64,000 bases of DNA from Planctomycetota bacterium (GTDB lineage Bacteria > Planctomycetota > UBA1135 > UBA2386), in NCBI GenBank assembly GCA_020638695.1, contig JACKIB010000014.1, positions 1 through 64,000 of the forward strand, read 5' to 3'. Shown here one piece after another: positions 1 to 8,322 of this stretch. Position 1 is the stretch's first letter, and every line of letters starts with the position of its first letter. The notes beneath the pieces are model-generated. The model was given only the letters and a program-made list of their open reading frames with translations. It was not told the origin of the DNA and ran no database searches. The position numbers and the translations under genes were made by a program.

Positions 1-137
1 AGGGCCTTGGCCGCTTGCTTGCTGGAGCTTCCGGGGCCGCTGCCTGCCAGCGAAACAGCTGCCTCGTGTCATGGGAGGTACACCTTGGGAGGTACACCGA
101 ATCTCCGCGTACCAGCACGATCCGCGGCCCCTGCAGC

Positions 138-1070
138 TCAGAACATGTCGCACTCCTGGTAGGCGCGGATCACCGCCATCTCTCCTTCCTTGCCCGGCTT
201 GCTGTTGCCGTGCTCCATGCCGATCACACCGTCGTACCCCTTGGCGTGGATGTGCTTGAACACGTTCTTGAAGTTCACCTCGCCGGTGCCTGGCTCCTTG
301 CGCCCGGGGTTGTCGCCAAGCTGGAAGTAGGCGATCTCGCTCCATGCGAGATCGATGTTCGGGATCAAGTTGCCTTCGGTGATCTGCTGGTGGTAGAGGT
401 CGTCGAGGATCTTGCACGACGGTGAGTTCACCGCGCGGCACCATAGATATGCCTGCGGCACCTTGCTCAGGAAGCACCCCGCGTGGTCGCGCCACGGGTT
501 GAGGGGTTCGAGCACCATGATCAGCCCGCCGGCCTCGCAGATCTCCGCCGCGCGCCGCAGGTTGTCGATCGCCGTCGCGGTCTGGTAGTCCCATTCGATG
601 TTCTGGCGGAAGCCCCCGGGCACCACGGTGCACCACTTGGCATTCACCCGCTTCGCCACCTGGACCGCGTTGCGCATGTCCTGCAGGATCTTGTCGACGG
701 TCTTCGGATCCTTCGACGCGAAGGTGGGCTTGCGGAAGTCGGCGGTGGCGACGAACACTCCCATCGTCATGTTGTTCTTGGCCAGCGCCGCAGCGATCTT
801 CTCCTGCTGTGGCACCGGCCGGCGCGCCATCCCGTTGTCCTCCATCGCGCGGAAGCCCTGGTCCGCCATGAACTGGATCTGGTCGACGGGGTCCTTGGCG
901 TGGTTCTTGAACATGCCGAGGTGCGGCGCGTACTTGAGCCGGAACGGCTTTTCGCGCGAGGTCGTGTTGGTGGCTGCGGCCGGTTGCTTGTCCTGCCGGT
1001 CTTGGCCGGTGAGACCGAATCCGGTGCCGAGGGCGCCCGCGGTGGCGGCCAAGAATGTCCTGCGCTGCAT
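138..1070 (-). CDS. Tat-exported sugar isomerase, hydroxypyruvate isomerase-like TIM barrel
   Basis: Probable isomerase of the xylose-isomerase/AP-endonuclease TIM-barrel superfamily, closest in motif order to hydroxypyruvate isomerase. The N-terminus has RRTFLAA followed by a short Ala/Gly-rich hydrophobic stretch (residues 3-20), a twin-arginine signal, so the enzyme should act outside the cytoplasm. Barrel motifs seen in order are VLEPLN, LDDLYHQQ, IPNIDLAWSE, DNPGRKEPGTGEVN and GVIGMEHG; the Glu, Asp and His residues in them correspond to the family's metal and substrate ligands. At 310 residues it is a normal barrel plus about 45 residues of signal and linker. The next gene on this strand ends 146 bases upstream. 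Exported paralogues of this family are common in Planctomycetota and their substrates are mostly unknown, so the reaction is left open. Confidence 0.8.
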   Translation of the reverse strand: MQRRTFLAATAGALGTGFGLTGQDRQDKQPAAATNTTSREKPFRLKYAPHLGMFKNHAKDPVDQIQFMADQGFRAMEDNGMARRPVPQQEKIAAALAKNNMTMGVFVATADFRKPTFASKDPKTVDKILQDMRNAVQVAKRVNAKWCTVVPGGFRQNIEWDYQTATAIDNLRRAAEICEAGGLIMVLEPLNPWRDHAGCFLSKVPQAYLWCRAVNSPSCKILDDLYHQQITEGNLIPNIDLAWSEIAYFQLGDNPGRKEPGTGEVNFKNVFKHIHAKGYDGVIGMEHGNSKPGKEGEMAVIRAYQECDMF

Positions 1071-1216
1071 GGTGACTCCGTGGTCGGGGATGGGGAACGC
1101 CGCTCAGCCTAATGCCTGGCCTTCCTACCTTCTCGCTTCACGCTCCGCGGATGCGACTCGGCTTTCGGGCTCGATCGACATTGGCGCCCCCCGCATCGTC
1201 GAGGGCCGGTCCCGCG

Positions 1217-2422
1217 CTATTTGCGTGCTCCCGGTTTCGACTCGCGGCGCGGGGTCTCGGTCGTCGGCTTGGCGAGTTCCTTCTCGATCGCGTCGACCAG
1301 CTCATCGGGCTTGAAGCCGAACGGTCCGCGGCCACCGGCATACGCGATGCGCCCGTCCCTGCCGACCAAGTACAACCGGTCGGGTCGAGCCTGGTAGGCC
1401 GCGTCGACCGCGTTGTCGATTCGATCGACCACCGCCGGGATCATCTGCAGCGACAGCTTGGTGACGCAGGTCTTCGCCACCGAGTGTCGTTCCCCGTCGG
1501 TGATCGGTTCCTCGACCAGTGGGCCGTTCGCCATGGGCGCCTGGCCGTCGATCGCGTGTGCCTCGCGGATGTACACCATCAACACCGCGACCTTGGTGCC
1601 GTATTGGGCGTGGATCTCCCTCAGCTGACCAGCCGAGCGGCGGAACGGGGGTCAAGTGTAGCTGCCGAAGATCAGCGCCACGGGCTGCTTGCCGCGGAAG
1701 CTCGACAGACGCACGCGGGACTTCGCGTCACCGACCCTCGGCAGGTCGAAGTCCGGCGCCATCGCGCCGACCTTGGGTGGTCCCGAGGGTCGCGGGGCCG
1801 CGCCGCCGAGTTCGTCTCGGTCGAGCCAACCGTTGTGGTCGCGATCGAGCGTGGCGAACAGCGGGGCCAGCTCGCCTGGCTGAACAACCCCGTCGCCGTT
1901 GCGGTCGAGCACCCGCGCACGGCGCAGCAGGGCGCGGTCGGAGAGCGTGTCGCGGCGGAGTGCGGCGAGCATCGGGGCACGCAGTTCTGCGGCGTCGATC
2001 CGACCGTTGCCGTCGGCGTCGAGCGCCTTCAACCGCGCCTTCCACTCGGGCTCGGTCACCTTGTCATCCGCGTTGTCGTCGGCGCTGCGCAGCAATTCGT
2101 TGGCGAACGCGGTGCGCAGATCGATGCGCGGCGCTGGCGCGGCTGCGCGCCGGCGGGCCAGGCCGTTGCGGAAGTCGTCTGCGGTCAACACCCCGTCGCC
2201 GTTGCGATCGTAGGCGGCGAACTTGTCTGTGCCGCGGCCATACTCCTCGGCGGTGATGCGCCCGTCTCCGTTCTTGTCGTGCTGTTCTGCGAGGTAGCGC
2301 CACACCTGCAGCGGTCCGGCGCGGGCGGGGTTGCGCTGTGCGGCGAGCGGGGCGGTCACCAGCCACACTGCAGCGAGAACCGCGACGCGAGTCGCGGTGG
2401 TCGTCGATTCCAAACGGTTCAT
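1217..2422 (-). CDS. Deiodinase-like thioredoxin-fold selenoprotein with six EF-hands (in-frame UGA = Sec257)
   Basis: Secreted redox protein read through one in-frame UGA at 1652-1654. ATG at 2422 is preferred over 2455: GGAGG lies about 10 bases upstream and the product begins with a signal peptide ending LVTAPLAAQ. Residues about 45-220 carry six Ca-binding EF-hand loops (for example DKNGDGRITAEE, DRNGDGVLTADD, DADGNGRIDAAE, DRNGDGVVQPGE). A thioredoxin-like domain follows: APDFDLP, then VALIFGSYT-U-PPFRRSAGQL, then VLMVYIREAHAIDG. The FGS-x-T-U-PPF pattern and the downstream YI-EAH match the Sec active site of iodothyronine deiodinases, where Sec occupies exactly this position. The frame is open on both sides of the UGA (401 residues in total) and a SECIS-like hairpin follows. 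The donor or substrate is unknown; a bacterial peroxidase or reductase role is more likely than thyroid hormone chemistry. Ordinary gene calling would give two false genes ending at 1652 and 1217. Confidence 0.85.
1620..1637 (-). promoter_or_regulatory. SECIS-like hairpin of the deiodinase-like gene
   Basis: On the minus strand CTCGGCT and AGCTGAG form a 7-bp stem (one G-U pair) closed by a GGUC tetraloop. Exactly 21 bases separate the UGA (1652-1654) from the first loop G. Bacterial SECIS elements lie inside the coding region just after the UGA, with a conserved G in the first two apical-loop bases; this hairpin fits. SelB binding is inferred. Confidence 0.75.
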
Positions 2423-2442
2423 TGTCGGGTCGGCCTCCGGAG

Positions 2443-2503
2443 TAGCCCGGTCCATTCATGAGCAACGTCGCGCGATCGCGGCAGCTCGGTCATGAACGGA
2501 GCC
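2443..2503 (-). repeat. Dispersed intergenic repeat, copy A
   Basis: Lies in the 205-base gap between the aldehyde dehydrogenase stop and the selenoprotein start. On the minus strand it contains TTCATGACCGAGCTGCCGCG and a CGACGTTGCT block. Both recur with substitutions at 5324-5400, and parts recur at 6292-6363, 35306-35455 and 58880-58958. It is non-coding and imperfectly palindromic (TTCATGA near both ends). Function is unknown. Confidence 0.5.
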
Positions 2504-2627
2504 GCCGGGAATTGCGATTCTGCCACGAGTGCGGCACCGGCGTCGCGGGTCGCATACCGTGACGGGCGGAGTCGTCGCCGGAGCACCGCGTACGATCGAC
2601 CGACTCGTCCCGATTCCGTCGCGTCGC

Positions 2628-4160
2628 TCAGCCGAAGCTGCGCGACACCATGCCCTGGAAGCCCTGCACCGCGGTCCGCTGCATGTAGAACTGCAAGCCG
2701 CGCCTGCCGCCGAGCTCTTCGCCACCACCCGCGCGCCCCGGGCCGCCGTGCACCGTGAGCGGCAACACGCCGCCGGGTGGGAATGCCTGGCCAGCGGTCT
2801 TGTCCGACCCGATCCACACCCGACCGTGCCACGGCGCGATTCCGAGCACTACCTGCTCGGTCCAGCGGGTCTCGTTCGAGTAGACGCTGGTCACCAGGCA
2901 ACCACCGCCGCGGTTCGCCAGCTCGATGGCGTGCGGCGCGTTGCCGGAATAGGGCACGACCGTGGCGACCGGCCCGAACACCTCGTCGCCGTGGACCACC
3001 GCTGCATGCGGGTCGGCGGCGACCAGCAGGGTCGGCGCGACGAAGTAGCCGCGCTCGGCGATCGACTCGACACCACCGCACGACACCGAGCAATGGGCCG
3101 CCAGGGCCGCGATGCCGGCGCGCACGTCGCGCAGCTGCGACTCGCTCGCGACCGGCCCCATTCGGTTGTTGTCGTCTGCGGGATCGCCGACCTTGATGGC
3201 GCGAAGCCGTGCGACCAACTCGTCCACCACCCGGTTCAGGCTCTCCTCGGGCACCAGCACGCGACGCACCGCGGTGCACTTCTGCCCTGCCTTCTGCGTG
3301 ATGTCGGTGACCACGTTGCCGAGGAACTGCGCGAACGCCTCGTCGCCTTCACCCACGTCCGGGCCGAGGATCGCCGCGTTCAGCGAATCCGCTTCGATGT
3401 TGACGCGCACGTTGCGCTGTACCAGGTTCGGCGTCGCCTTGAGCTTGGCTCCGACTCCCGACGAACCGGTGAACGACAGGCTGTCCATCGGCCCGAGTTG
3501 CGCGAGCAGATCGCCGGTCTCGCCGCAGATCAGCTGGAACGCGCCCTCGGGCAGTGCCCCGGTCTCGACCATGAGCTGCGCGGCGCGCCACGCCAGCAGC
3601 GCGGTCGGCGTGCCTGGCTTGGTGATCACGGGCACGCCGGCGAGCAGCGCCTGGGCGAGCTTCTCACCCATGCCCCAGCACGGGAAGTTGAACGCGTTGA
3701 TGTGCACGGTGATCCCCGGCCGGGTGACCCACATGTGCTGCCCCCAGAACCGCGGCGAACGGCCCAGCTGGACGCCTTCACCGTCCGGCAAGTGGTTGCC
3801 ATCGCCGAGTTCCTTGCCGAGTTCGGCGTACGCCGCCAGCGTGCCGATCGCCCCGTCGATGTCGAACTTGGCGTCACCCCGGGTGTTGCCCCCGTTCTGC
3901 ACCGACAGCTCGATCAGCTCCTCACGGTGCCCGTGCAGCGCCGCAGAGAGGGTCTTCAGCAGCTCGGCGCGGCGCGCGAAACCGAGTTCGCGCAGCGCCG
4001 GGCCGCCACGTTCCCGCGCGTGGGCCACCACCGCGGCGAAGTCGACTCCCGTCGAGTCCGACGCCGCCATGGTCGCCTCGGTCGACGGGTTGTAGAGCAA
4101 CCTTGGGGTGCCCGAGCCGTGCTGCCAGCGGCCGCAGACGTAGCTTTCGAGGGTGATCAT
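2628..4160 (-). CDS. paaZ: PaaZ-type aldehyde dehydrogenase without the hydratase domain
   Basis: NAD(P)-dependent aldehyde dehydrogenase of the PaaZ/PaaN branch, which oxidises the semialdehyde-CoA made when the oxepin-CoA ring is opened in aerobic phenylacetate degradation. ATG at 4160 starts the typical N-terminus (ITLESYVCGRWQHGSG). The predicted base Glu256 (NIEADSLN) and nucleophile Cys295 (GQKCTAVRR) fall at the same residue numbers as I recall for E. coli PaaZ, and the C-terminal LQFYMQRTAVQGFQGMV is typical of the family. E. coli PaaZ is about 680 residues with a C-terminal MaoC-like hydratase; this protein stops at 510, so only the dehydrogenase half is present. No other paa gene is in the window. 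It lies 47 bases downstream of the TPR-DUF2911 gene on the same strand and may share its transcript. Confidence 0.85.
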   Translation of the reverse strand: MITLESYVCGRWQHGSGTPRLLYNPSTEATMAASDSTGVDFAAVVAHARERGGPALRELGFARRAELLKTLSAALHGHREELIELSVQNGGNTRGDAKFDIDGAIGTLAAYAELGKELGDGNHLPDGEGVQLGRSPRFWGQHMWVTRPGITVHINAFNFPCWGMGEKLAQALLAGVPVITKPGTPTALLAWRAAQLMVETGALPEGAFQLICGETGDLLAQLGPMDSLSFTGSSGVGAKLKATPNLVQRNVRVNIEADSLNAAILGPDVGEGDEAFAQFLGNVVTDITQKAGQKCTAVRRVLVPEESLNRVVDELVARLRAIKVGDPADDNNRMGPVASESQLRDVRAGIAALAAHCSVSCGGVESIAERGYFVAPTLLVAADPHAAVVHGDEVFGPVATVVPYSGNAPHAIELANRGGGCLVTSVYSNETRWTEQVVLGIAPWHGRVWIGSDKTAGQAFPPGGVLPLTVHGGPGRAGGGEELGGRRGLQFYMQRTAVQGFQGMVSRSFG

Positions 4161-4207
4161 CGCGCGCCAGTTTCGCGCCGGCGCGGCGAATGCAAAGCGA
4201 AAAGGTG

Positions 4208-5239
4208 TCAGTCGCGCTTGGCCGGCGGGAAGGACACCACGAGCGGCGCCGTGAGCCGGTGCGGGCCGAACCGGATCGACAGCGTGCCCGTGCGGTTGGC
4301 CGCGCCCTGGCCGACCGAAAGCTCGATAGCCAGCTGCTTGGCGGGGCCCTGCCCGCTCTCGTGCGTCAGCGGTACCGAGGTCCCACCGGTCGTCTTGGCC
4401 GCCTGGAAGCCGTCGAGTCGCTGCGCGCGCACCGCGGCGGCAGGCAACACGTGCAGGGTGAACTTCTTGTCCGCGTCGTGGCTCAAGGTCAGGTAGTAGC
4501 AGCCCGGCGCGATCTGCTGACCGGCCAGTTCGACCGGCAGACTGTTGTCCAGCGTGGTCCAGAAGTCCGAGCCCAATCGCCAGCGTTGCCCGGTGAACTT
4601 GCCCTCCGCCAGCGCCGCATCGTAGGCATCCCGCCACGGGACGGGCGAGTAGTCGACCGAGACCTGGCCGCCGGACGCGGTGCGCGAGAAGTACGCCACC
4701 CGGGTGCGCATGCGCGGGACACTCTGTGCATAGGCGGTGAACGGGTTGTCGGCCTGCGCCTTCTTGACCCGTTCGATCACCTTGGCAAACCGTGGGTCGT
4801 TGCGGACGTGCGCCATGTCCTCGTCCTGTTCGAGCGTCGCGAGGTCACGGAAGCCGCGTTCGATCGCCTTGTCGAGCCAGGTGAACGCGTCGTCGCTCTT
4901 GTGCTGGATGGAGTACACACAGGCGACGTTGTAGGTCGAGGGGATGCGCACGGCGGTGTTCTCGAACGCCGCAGCGCGCAGGTGTGCGGTCAGCGCCTCG
5001 GCGTACTTCTTCTGCGCGTGCAGGGCATAGCCGAGTTGGTACCACCCGACCGCGTCCTGCGGCGCGACCTCGACCAGCTTGCGAGCCGCGGTGGACGCCG
5101 CCGACCAATCCGCACCCCACGCGGACCGGATCGCCTTGCGCAGTGCGGCAGCATCGGTGGCGGTAGGCGTCTGGGCGGGGAGGACGGTGCAGAGACTCGC
5201 CGCGATGGCGGCGAACGTGAAGTAGACGGGTTTGGACAT
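4208..5239 (-). CDS. Secreted TPR protein with DUF2911 domain
   Basis: Exported protein of unknown function. The ATG at 5239 is followed by a signal peptide (FTFAAIAASLCTVLPAQ), and a GGAG lies about 10 bases upstream. Residues about 45-165 form TPR-like helices (GWYQLGYALHAQKKYAEALT; STYNVACVYS; AFTWLDKAIERGF). Residues about 190-290 match DUF2911: VSVDYSPVPWRDAY, then LGSDFWTTLDNSLPVELAG, then GCYYLTLSHDADKKFTLHV. DUF2911 is a beta-rich domain common in Planctomycetota and Bacteroidota with no assigned activity. It precedes the PaaZ-type gene by 47 bases on the same strand. Confidence 0.75.
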   Translation of the reverse strand: MSKPVYFTFAAIAASLCTVLPAQTPTATDAAALRKAIRSAWGADWSAASTAARKLVEVAPQDAVGWYQLGYALHAQKKYAEALTAHLRAAAFENTAVRIPSTYNVACVYSIQHKSDDAFTWLDKAIERGFRDLATLEQDEDMAHVRNDPRFAKVIERVKKAQADNPFTAYAQSVPRMRTRVAYFSRTASGGQVSVDYSPVPWRDAYDAALAEGKFTGQRWRLGSDFWTTLDNSLPVELAGQQIAPGCYYLTLSHDADKKFTLHVLPAAAVRAQRLDGFQAAKTTGGTSVPLTHESGQGPAKQLAIELSVGQGAANRTGTLSIRFGPHRLTAPLVVSFPPAKRD

Positions 5240-5323
5240 GAAGGGGACTCCGGTTGACCCCCGTCCGGACGCCGCGTTGGGAGCTACCTAGACAACCGGT
5301 TCGAAAGAAACTCCCCGGCCACG

Positions 5324-5400
5324 GCGGGTTCATGACCGAGCCGCCGTGATTGCGCGGAGTTGCTGCCGGTTTCGTCGAGTCCGAGCCCTGACGCTGCTCG
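5324..5400 (+). repeat. Dispersed intergenic repeat, copy D
   Basis: Non-coding stretch beginning GGGTTCATGACCGAGC and continuing GTTGCTGCCGGTTTCGTCGA, then a GCTGCTCG block. It aligns along its length with 6292-6363 and matches the reverse complement of 2443-2503. It sits in the 242-base spacer between two minus-strand genes. Confidence 0.5.
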
Positions 5401-5481
5401 TGCCCATCCCGGTGCGCGCCGCGGACTACGTCGTGGAGTCCCCGGGATCCCATCGGCTGCCCGGCCGACGGGGGCCGCGGG

Positions 5482-5859
5482 TCAGGCGTCCTCGGCAGGA
5501 CCGCCGAAGCGGATGGCGAGTGCGTCGACGTCGGCTCCGGCCAAGTCGTCGAGGGAGATCGGCCCCAGGGCGGCGAACCGGCGATGCTCGAGCTGGATCC
5601 GCAGCCTGAGCAGCAGGGTGCTCAGATCGCGCACCCGCTGGAATTCGCCACGGCGCAGGCTCTCGCGCGCCAGATAACACGCGGTGAGGCGGGCCCGAAG
5701 GTCGACCTTCACCGTCTGGAAGCTCGTTCCACTGCGCGCCTCGGTTCGGTGCAGGTTGCCGAGCAGCGTCTCCATGGTGGAGATCTTGCGGTCGAGTTCG
5801 CGCAGCAGCCGGCGGCCGTTCTCGGTGGGCGGCTGGCGGGGGTCGTCAGAAGGGGGCAT
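5482..5859 (-). CDS. Hypothetical small helical protein
   Basis: Predicted 125-residue cytoplasmic protein that I do not recognise. The start at ATG 5859 is chosen because the residues upstream of it in the open frame are Arg/Gly/Pro-rich and look non-coding. The product is almost entirely amphipathic helix (RRLLRELDRKISTMETLLGN; LRARLTACYLARESLRRGEF; LSTLLLRLRIQLEHRRFAAL) and has no Cys, signal peptide or membrane segment. A helical-bundle regulator or adaptor is possible but unsupported. The MITE-like elements begin 129 bases upstream of its start. Confidence 0.5.
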   Translation of the reverse strand: MPPSDDPRQPPTENGRRLLRELDRKISTMETLLGNLHRTEARSGTSFQTVKVDLRARLTACYLARESLRRGEFQRVRDLSTLLLRLRIQLEHRRFAALGPISLDDLAGADVDALAIRFGGPAEDA

Positions 5860-5987
5860 GACCTCGAAGCCTACCCCGCTGCCGGACGACAGGCGGGCGA
5901 CCCTGTCCGGCGGGATCCGCGGTCCGCGGGGAGCGCGGGAACCGCGGGGGGTCTCCGCGCCGTTGCCGCCGCGGGATCGCCCCCGCT

Positions 5988-6126
5988 CTAGGAGGCTGTT
6001 GGGTATTGCGTAGCCAAATCGCTCGAACACCACATTCGACCTCGGGACTCCGGGACTGTCGAGGTCGAATCTGGGTTCGAAACCCGCCGTTGCGAATAGA
6101 TTTCGCTATTCGCAACAGCCTCCTAG
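5988..6126. mobile_element. MITE-like palindromic element 1
   Basis: A 139-base non-coding element with perfect 14-base terminal inverted repeats (CTAGGAGGCTGTTG at 5988-6001 against CAACAGCCTCCTAG at 6113-6126). Internal hairpins include ATTCGACCTCG/CGAGGTCGAAT (arms 6034-6044 and 6060-6070) and TGCGAATAG/CTATTCGCA (6091-6099 and 6106-6114). CTAG stands at both ends, suggesting a CTAG target duplication. No transposase is encoded, so it would depend on one acting in trans. Confidence 0.65.
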
Positions 6127-6291
6127 TGGGGTGTGTCCGAAGTTCGTTGCATAAGTCGTCGAGTCATGCGGTTCGCTCGCAAGGAGCTGCGACGACACGG
6201 CTTGTTGGTGGACAAGCTGAGGAGCTGCGACGCCGCGAGCGGGCCGTAGGGCCGGCGACTTATGTGACCAACTTCGGACACACCCCACTAG
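6123..6291. mobile_element. MITE-like palindromic element 2
   Basis: A 169-base element abutting element 1 and sharing its CTAG. The terminal inverted repeats are perfect for 20 bases (CTAGTGGGGTGTGTCCGAAG at 6123-6142; complement at 6272-6291) and continue imperfectly to about 36 bases (ATAAGTCG / CGACTTAT). Inside, AGGAGCTGCGAC occurs twice. There is no open reading frame of its own. It differs in sequence from element 1. Confidence 0.7.
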
Positions 6292-6363
6292 CCCGGTTCA
6301 TGGCCGAGCTGCGCAAGTTCGCTGCTGGCTTCGTCGAATGTCAGAACCTGCTCCTCGACGGGG
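6292..6363 (+). repeat. Dispersed intergenic repeat, copy C
   Basis: Begins CCCGGTTCATGGCCGAGC and continues CTGGCTTCGTCGAATGTCAG and CTCCTCGACGGGG. It aligns with 5324-5400 and 58880-58958, and in reverse complement with 35376-35455. The rest of the 411-base gap up to the annotated pfaD start (6364-6702) shows no terminator or clear promoter; its last part probably encodes the true PfaD N-terminus (see pfaD). Confidence 0.5.
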
Positions 6364-6702
6364 AGGCACCCCGCCTCCGGGCGGAACCTGCCGGAGCCCC
6401 GCGCACCGTCGGCAGTGGGGTTTGACGCGACGGATTCGGGAAGTGGGTTTCGCGACGGTAACCTGCCGCAGACGCCCGCGTGAGACGAGCCACCGAGTCG
6501 TCCTGGCCAGCCGGCGCGCGGGTGGCGAGGCTACCGGAATCTGCGCGCCGCAAGCGTCGGAGGCCGACCTGCCGGGCACTCGGGTCGCGCGGCGAAATCC
6601 ATTGCCCGTCACCCCCCGCCGCCGCTAGAAACGGCCATCACCAATTCGCGCGACAACCTGGGTTGGTGGAAGGGCGGCAGCCTTTGGACGACAAAGCAGC
6701 CG

Positions 6703-8322
6703 GTGGAGATGGCCGCGGCTCTGGCTCGGCTGTCGGTCCCGCTCTTCCTCCTCGACGTCGACGGCCAGCTCGCGGTCGGCGCTGGTGGTTGCGTGGACTT
6801 CGCCATCCCGGATGACCCGAACGAGCCCCTGCCGCGACCGGCATCCGACGACACTCGGCGGGACGCCGATCGCGACGGTTGGCCGGTATTGGCGATCGTT
6901 CCCCCGTGCCGGCCGGATCAGCTCGGAGATGCGCAGTTCCGCCGCGACCTGGGGTTGCGCCACGCCTACGTCGCGGGCGCGATGGCCAACGGCATCGCCT
7001 CGGCCGAGCTGGTCGAGTCGATGGGGCGCGCGGGCATGCTCGGGGTGTTCGGCGCCGCCGGGCTCGCGCCCGCCGAGGTCGCGCGCAACCTCGACCGCAT
7101 CGCCGCGCGTCTCGGCCAGCGCAGTTGGGGCAGCAACCTGATCCACAGCCCGTACGAACCGGCACTCGAGGACGCGATCGTCGACCTGTACCTGCAGCGC
7201 GGCGTGCGACTCGTGTCGGCCTCGGCGTACCTCGACATGACCCTGCCGGTGGTGCGCTACCGGCTGCACGGCATCCACGCCGACGCAGAGGGTCGCGTGG
7301 TCACGCCCAACCATGTGATCGCCAAGGTGTCGCGGGTCGAGGTGGCGGCGAAGTTCTTCGCGCCGCCGCCGCCGGCAATGATCGGCGAGCTCGTGCGGCA
7401 GGGCGCGCTGACCGAAGCGCAGGCAAACCTCGCGGCGGCCGTTCCCGTGGCGCAGGATCTCACCGCCGAGGCGGATTCGGGCGGCCACACCGACAACCGA
7501 CCGGCGCTGGCGCTGCTGCCGGCGATGCTCGCGCTACGCGACCGCCAACAGGCGCGCCATGGGTTCGCGCGGGCGCTGCGGGTCGGCGCTGCCGGCGGGA
7601 TCGGCACGCCGCACGCGGCGGCCGCAGCGTTCGCGATGGGAGCGGCATACGTGCTGACCGGCTCGATCAACCAGGCGTGCCGCGAGGCCGGCACCTCGGA
7701 CCCGGTGCGCCGCCTGCTCGCCGAAGTCGAGCAAGCCGACGTGAAGATGGCCCCCGCCGCCGACATGTTCGAGATGGGCGTCAAGCTGCAGGTCACCAGC
7801 CGGAAGACCATGTTCCCGATGCGTGCCCACAAGCTGCACGAGCTGTACGTCGCCTACCCGAGCCTCGAGGCGATTCCGGCGGTAGAGCGGCAACGGCTGG
7901 AGTCGACCGTGTTCCGCCAGCCGCTCGACGAAGTGTGGCGGGAGACCGAGGTGTTCTGGCGCGATCGCGACCCGGCGCAGCTCGAGCGCGCGGCGCGCGA
8001 CCCCCACCACCGCATGGCGCTGGCGTTCCGCTGGTACCTGGGTCAGTCATCGCGCTGGGCCAACGCCGGGGTCGCCGATCGCGGGCTCGACTACCAGGTG
8101 TGGTGCGGTCCGGCGATGGGTTCGTTCAACGAGTGGGTGCGCGGCAGCTACCTGGAACGGTGGGAGAACCGCCGCGCGGTACCGGTCGCCCACAGCATCC
8201 TGCGCGGCGCCGCGCTCCTGACCCGCTGGTCGAGCGCGCGCAGCCAGGGTCTCGACCTTCCCGCTGACTGCCTCGACCTCGCACCGCGCGAGCCGGCCGA
8301 GCTCGAAGAGAGCTGCACGTGA
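6703..8322 (+). CDS. pfaD: PfaD-type enoyl reductase of the polyunsaturated acyl synthase
   Basis: Stand-alone FMN-dependent enoyl reductase (2-nitropropane dioxygenase-like TIM barrel) that acts in trans on acyl chains held by the synthase. Supporting segments include DLGLRHAYVAGAMANGIASA, LVESMGRAGMLGVFGAAGL, GSNLIHSPYEPALEDAIVDL, FVAKVSR-like IAKVSRVEVA, AAGGIGTPHAAAAAFAMGAA, MAPAADMFEMGVKLQV and the PfaD C-terminal PAMGSFNEWVRGSYLE. At 539 residues it is close to the usual size. GTG 6703 is the first conventional start in frame, but the open frame extends upstream to the stop at 6481 and includes NLGWWKGGSLW, which resembles the family N-terminus. The real start may therefore be a rare ATT (6601), ATC (6637) or CTG codon. 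It is first in the operon and overlaps pfaA by 4 bases. Confidence 0.9.
   Translation: MEMAAALARLSVPLFLLDVDGQLAVGAGGCVDFAIPDDPNEPLPRPASDDTRRDADRDGWPVLAIVPPCRPDQLGDAQFRRDLGLRHAYVAGAMANGIASAELVESMGRAGMLGVFGAAGLAPAEVARNLDRIAARLGQRSWGSNLIHSPYEPALEDAIVDLYLQRGVRLVSASAYLDMTLPVVRYRLHGIHADAEGRVVTPNHVIAKVSRVEVAAKFFAPPPPAMIGELVRQGALTEAQANLAAAVPVAQDLTAEADSGGHTDNRPALALLPAMLALRDRQQARHGFARALRVGAAGGIGTPHAAAAAFAMGAAYVLTGSINQACREAGTSDPVRRLLAEVEQADVKMAPAADMFEMGVKLQVTSRKTMFPMRAHKLHELYVAYPSLEAIPAVERQRLESTVFRQPLDEVWRETEVFWRDRDPAQLERAARDPHHRMALAFRWYLGQSSRWANAGVADRGLDYQVWCGPAMGSFNEWVRGSYLERWENRRAVPVAHSILRGAALLTRWSSARSQGLDLPADCLDLAPREPAELEESCT

Noticed and set aside
72..97. GGGAGGTACACC repeated twice, two bases apart
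   Set aside because: A very short local duplication at the window edge with no associated feature.
1217..1585. A separate 122-codon gene downstream of the EF-hand protein
   Set aside because: Same frame as the upstream gene and separated only by the UGA in FGSYT-U-PPF; it is the second half of one deiodinase-like domain.
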